From: Novosphingobium ovatum
GTDB lineage: Bacteria; Pseudomonadota; Alphaproteobacteria; Sphingomonadales; Sphingomonadaceae
Reading direction: 5' to 3'
Length of the DNA: 64,000 nt
Assembly: GCF_009909235.1 (NCBI RefSeq)
Contig: NZ_JAAAPO010000003.1
Coordinates: 1-64,000 of the forward strand
The notes beneath the pieces were generated by a model, which had not been told where the DNA came from, searched no databases, and saw only the letters and a program-made list of their open reading frames with translations. The translations under genes and the position numbers were made by a program. Position 1 is the stretch's first letter. Every line of letters starts with the position of its first letter. This document shows positions 63,730 to 64,000 of this stretch, in pieces.

Positions 63730-64000
63730 ATGAGCCAGCCCAACATGCCCCCCCGTCCGATTCAGAAAATGCCCGCCGAATGGCGTGACTTTTTCGCGCT
63801 GACCAAACCGCGCGTGATGACGCTGGTGATTTTTACCGGCCTGTGCGGGTTGTTGGCAGCGCCTGTGTCGATCAATCCGGTGATCGGTTTCACCGCCATC
63901 CTGTGCATCGCGGTGGGCGCCGGGGGCGCGGCGGCGTTGAACCAGTGGTGGGAGGCCGACATTGACGCCGGCATGAAGCGCACCGCTGGTCGCCCTTTGC
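63730..64000 (+). CDS. ctaB: Protoheme IX farnesyltransferase (heme O synthase), 5' part
   Basis: The first 90 residues of an UbiA-type prenyltransferase, cut by the window edge. [26 protein letters not shown] is the first helix. [20 protein letters not shown] carries the Asp-rich prenyl-diphosphate binding motif, with the conserved Asn, Glu, Asp, Met and Arg-Thr. It farnesylates heme B to heme O for the aa3 oxidase, and its place after ctaD fits. AAGGGGG sits about 8 bases before the ATG. Nothing else is recognised in the gap from ctaD. Confidence 0.9.
   Translation, partial: MSQPNMPPRPIQKMPAEWRDFFALTKPRVMTLVIFTGLCGLLAAPVSINPVIGFTAILCIAVGAGGAAALNQWWEADIDAGMKRTAGRPL

Overview
This 64 kb window is GC-rich chromosomal DNA from an alphaproteobacterium, most likely Sphingomonadales (Novosphingobium-like). 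The evidence is the run of TonB-dependent receptors, the pyrE-pdxJ-acpS-lepB order, the argH / small lipoprotein / lysA block facing a TlpA-type lipoprotein, a TorF-type porin, and an aa3-type oxidase operon. This placement rests on gene content and order, not on a database search. I found no tRNA, rRNA, insertion sequence, prophage or CRISPR array.

Region 1 (about 0.4-10.8 kb) looks like an accessory island for oxidising a small organic molecule, probably a glycoside or sugar. It holds a GlcG-like protein, a DoxX-like protein, an NTF2-fold protein, a hydroxypyruvate-isomerase-like TIM barrel, a ThuA-like protein, a TonB-dependent receptor with a candidate operator in its promoter, a Tat-exported gluconate-dehydrogenase-subunit-3-like protein, a GMC oxidoreductase and a DHA2-type MFS transporter. 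Region 2 (10.8-17.6 kb) is copper handling. The minus-strand genes are a CnrY-like anti-sigma, a CnrX-like sensor, an ECF sigma factor, the multicopper oxidase CopA and CopB. CopC, a DUF4198 protein and a DUF1624 membrane protein lie on the plus strand. Region 3 (17.9-21.3 kb) is a siderophore-type receptor with a PepSY membrane protein.

Region 4 (21.3-43.8 kb) is a large catabolic block, probably for an imported amino-acid derivative or amine. It contains a 2-hydroxyacid reductase, a HAD hydrolase, a PuuB-like FAD oxidase, a complete peptide/opine-type ABC importer and a three-gene heterotrimeric FAD/2Fe-2S dehydrogenase of the opine-oxidase/HcnABC type. These are followed by two aldehyde dehydrogenases, an acetyltransferase, a tartrate/D-malate dehydrogenase, a class III aminotransferase, an Lrp regulator, an M20 amidohydrolase and a cupin. 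A D-amino-acid dehydrogenase and alanine racemase pair runs towards them. Many of the genes overlap by 4 bp, which implies coordinated translation. The substrate is unknown, and this is the best candidate here for an undescribed pathway.

Region 5 (43.9-50.5 kb) has a two-gene DNA repair/modification pair (a radical SAM protein with a DUF4130-UdgX fusion), an AcoR-like regulator lacking the AAA+ domain, its likely target acetaldehyde dehydrogenase with a perfect 20-bp dyad upstream, and a TorF porin. Region 6 (50.6-64 kb) is largely housekeeping: TlpA, ArgH, a small lipoprotein, LysA, a siroheme enzyme, two tiny membrane proteins, RuvX, a DUF3089 hydrolase, an AI-2E-family permease, LepB, AcpS, PdxJ and PyrE. 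It ends with the cytochrome c oxidase operon coxB-ctaD-ctaB, whose ctaB is cut by the window edge.
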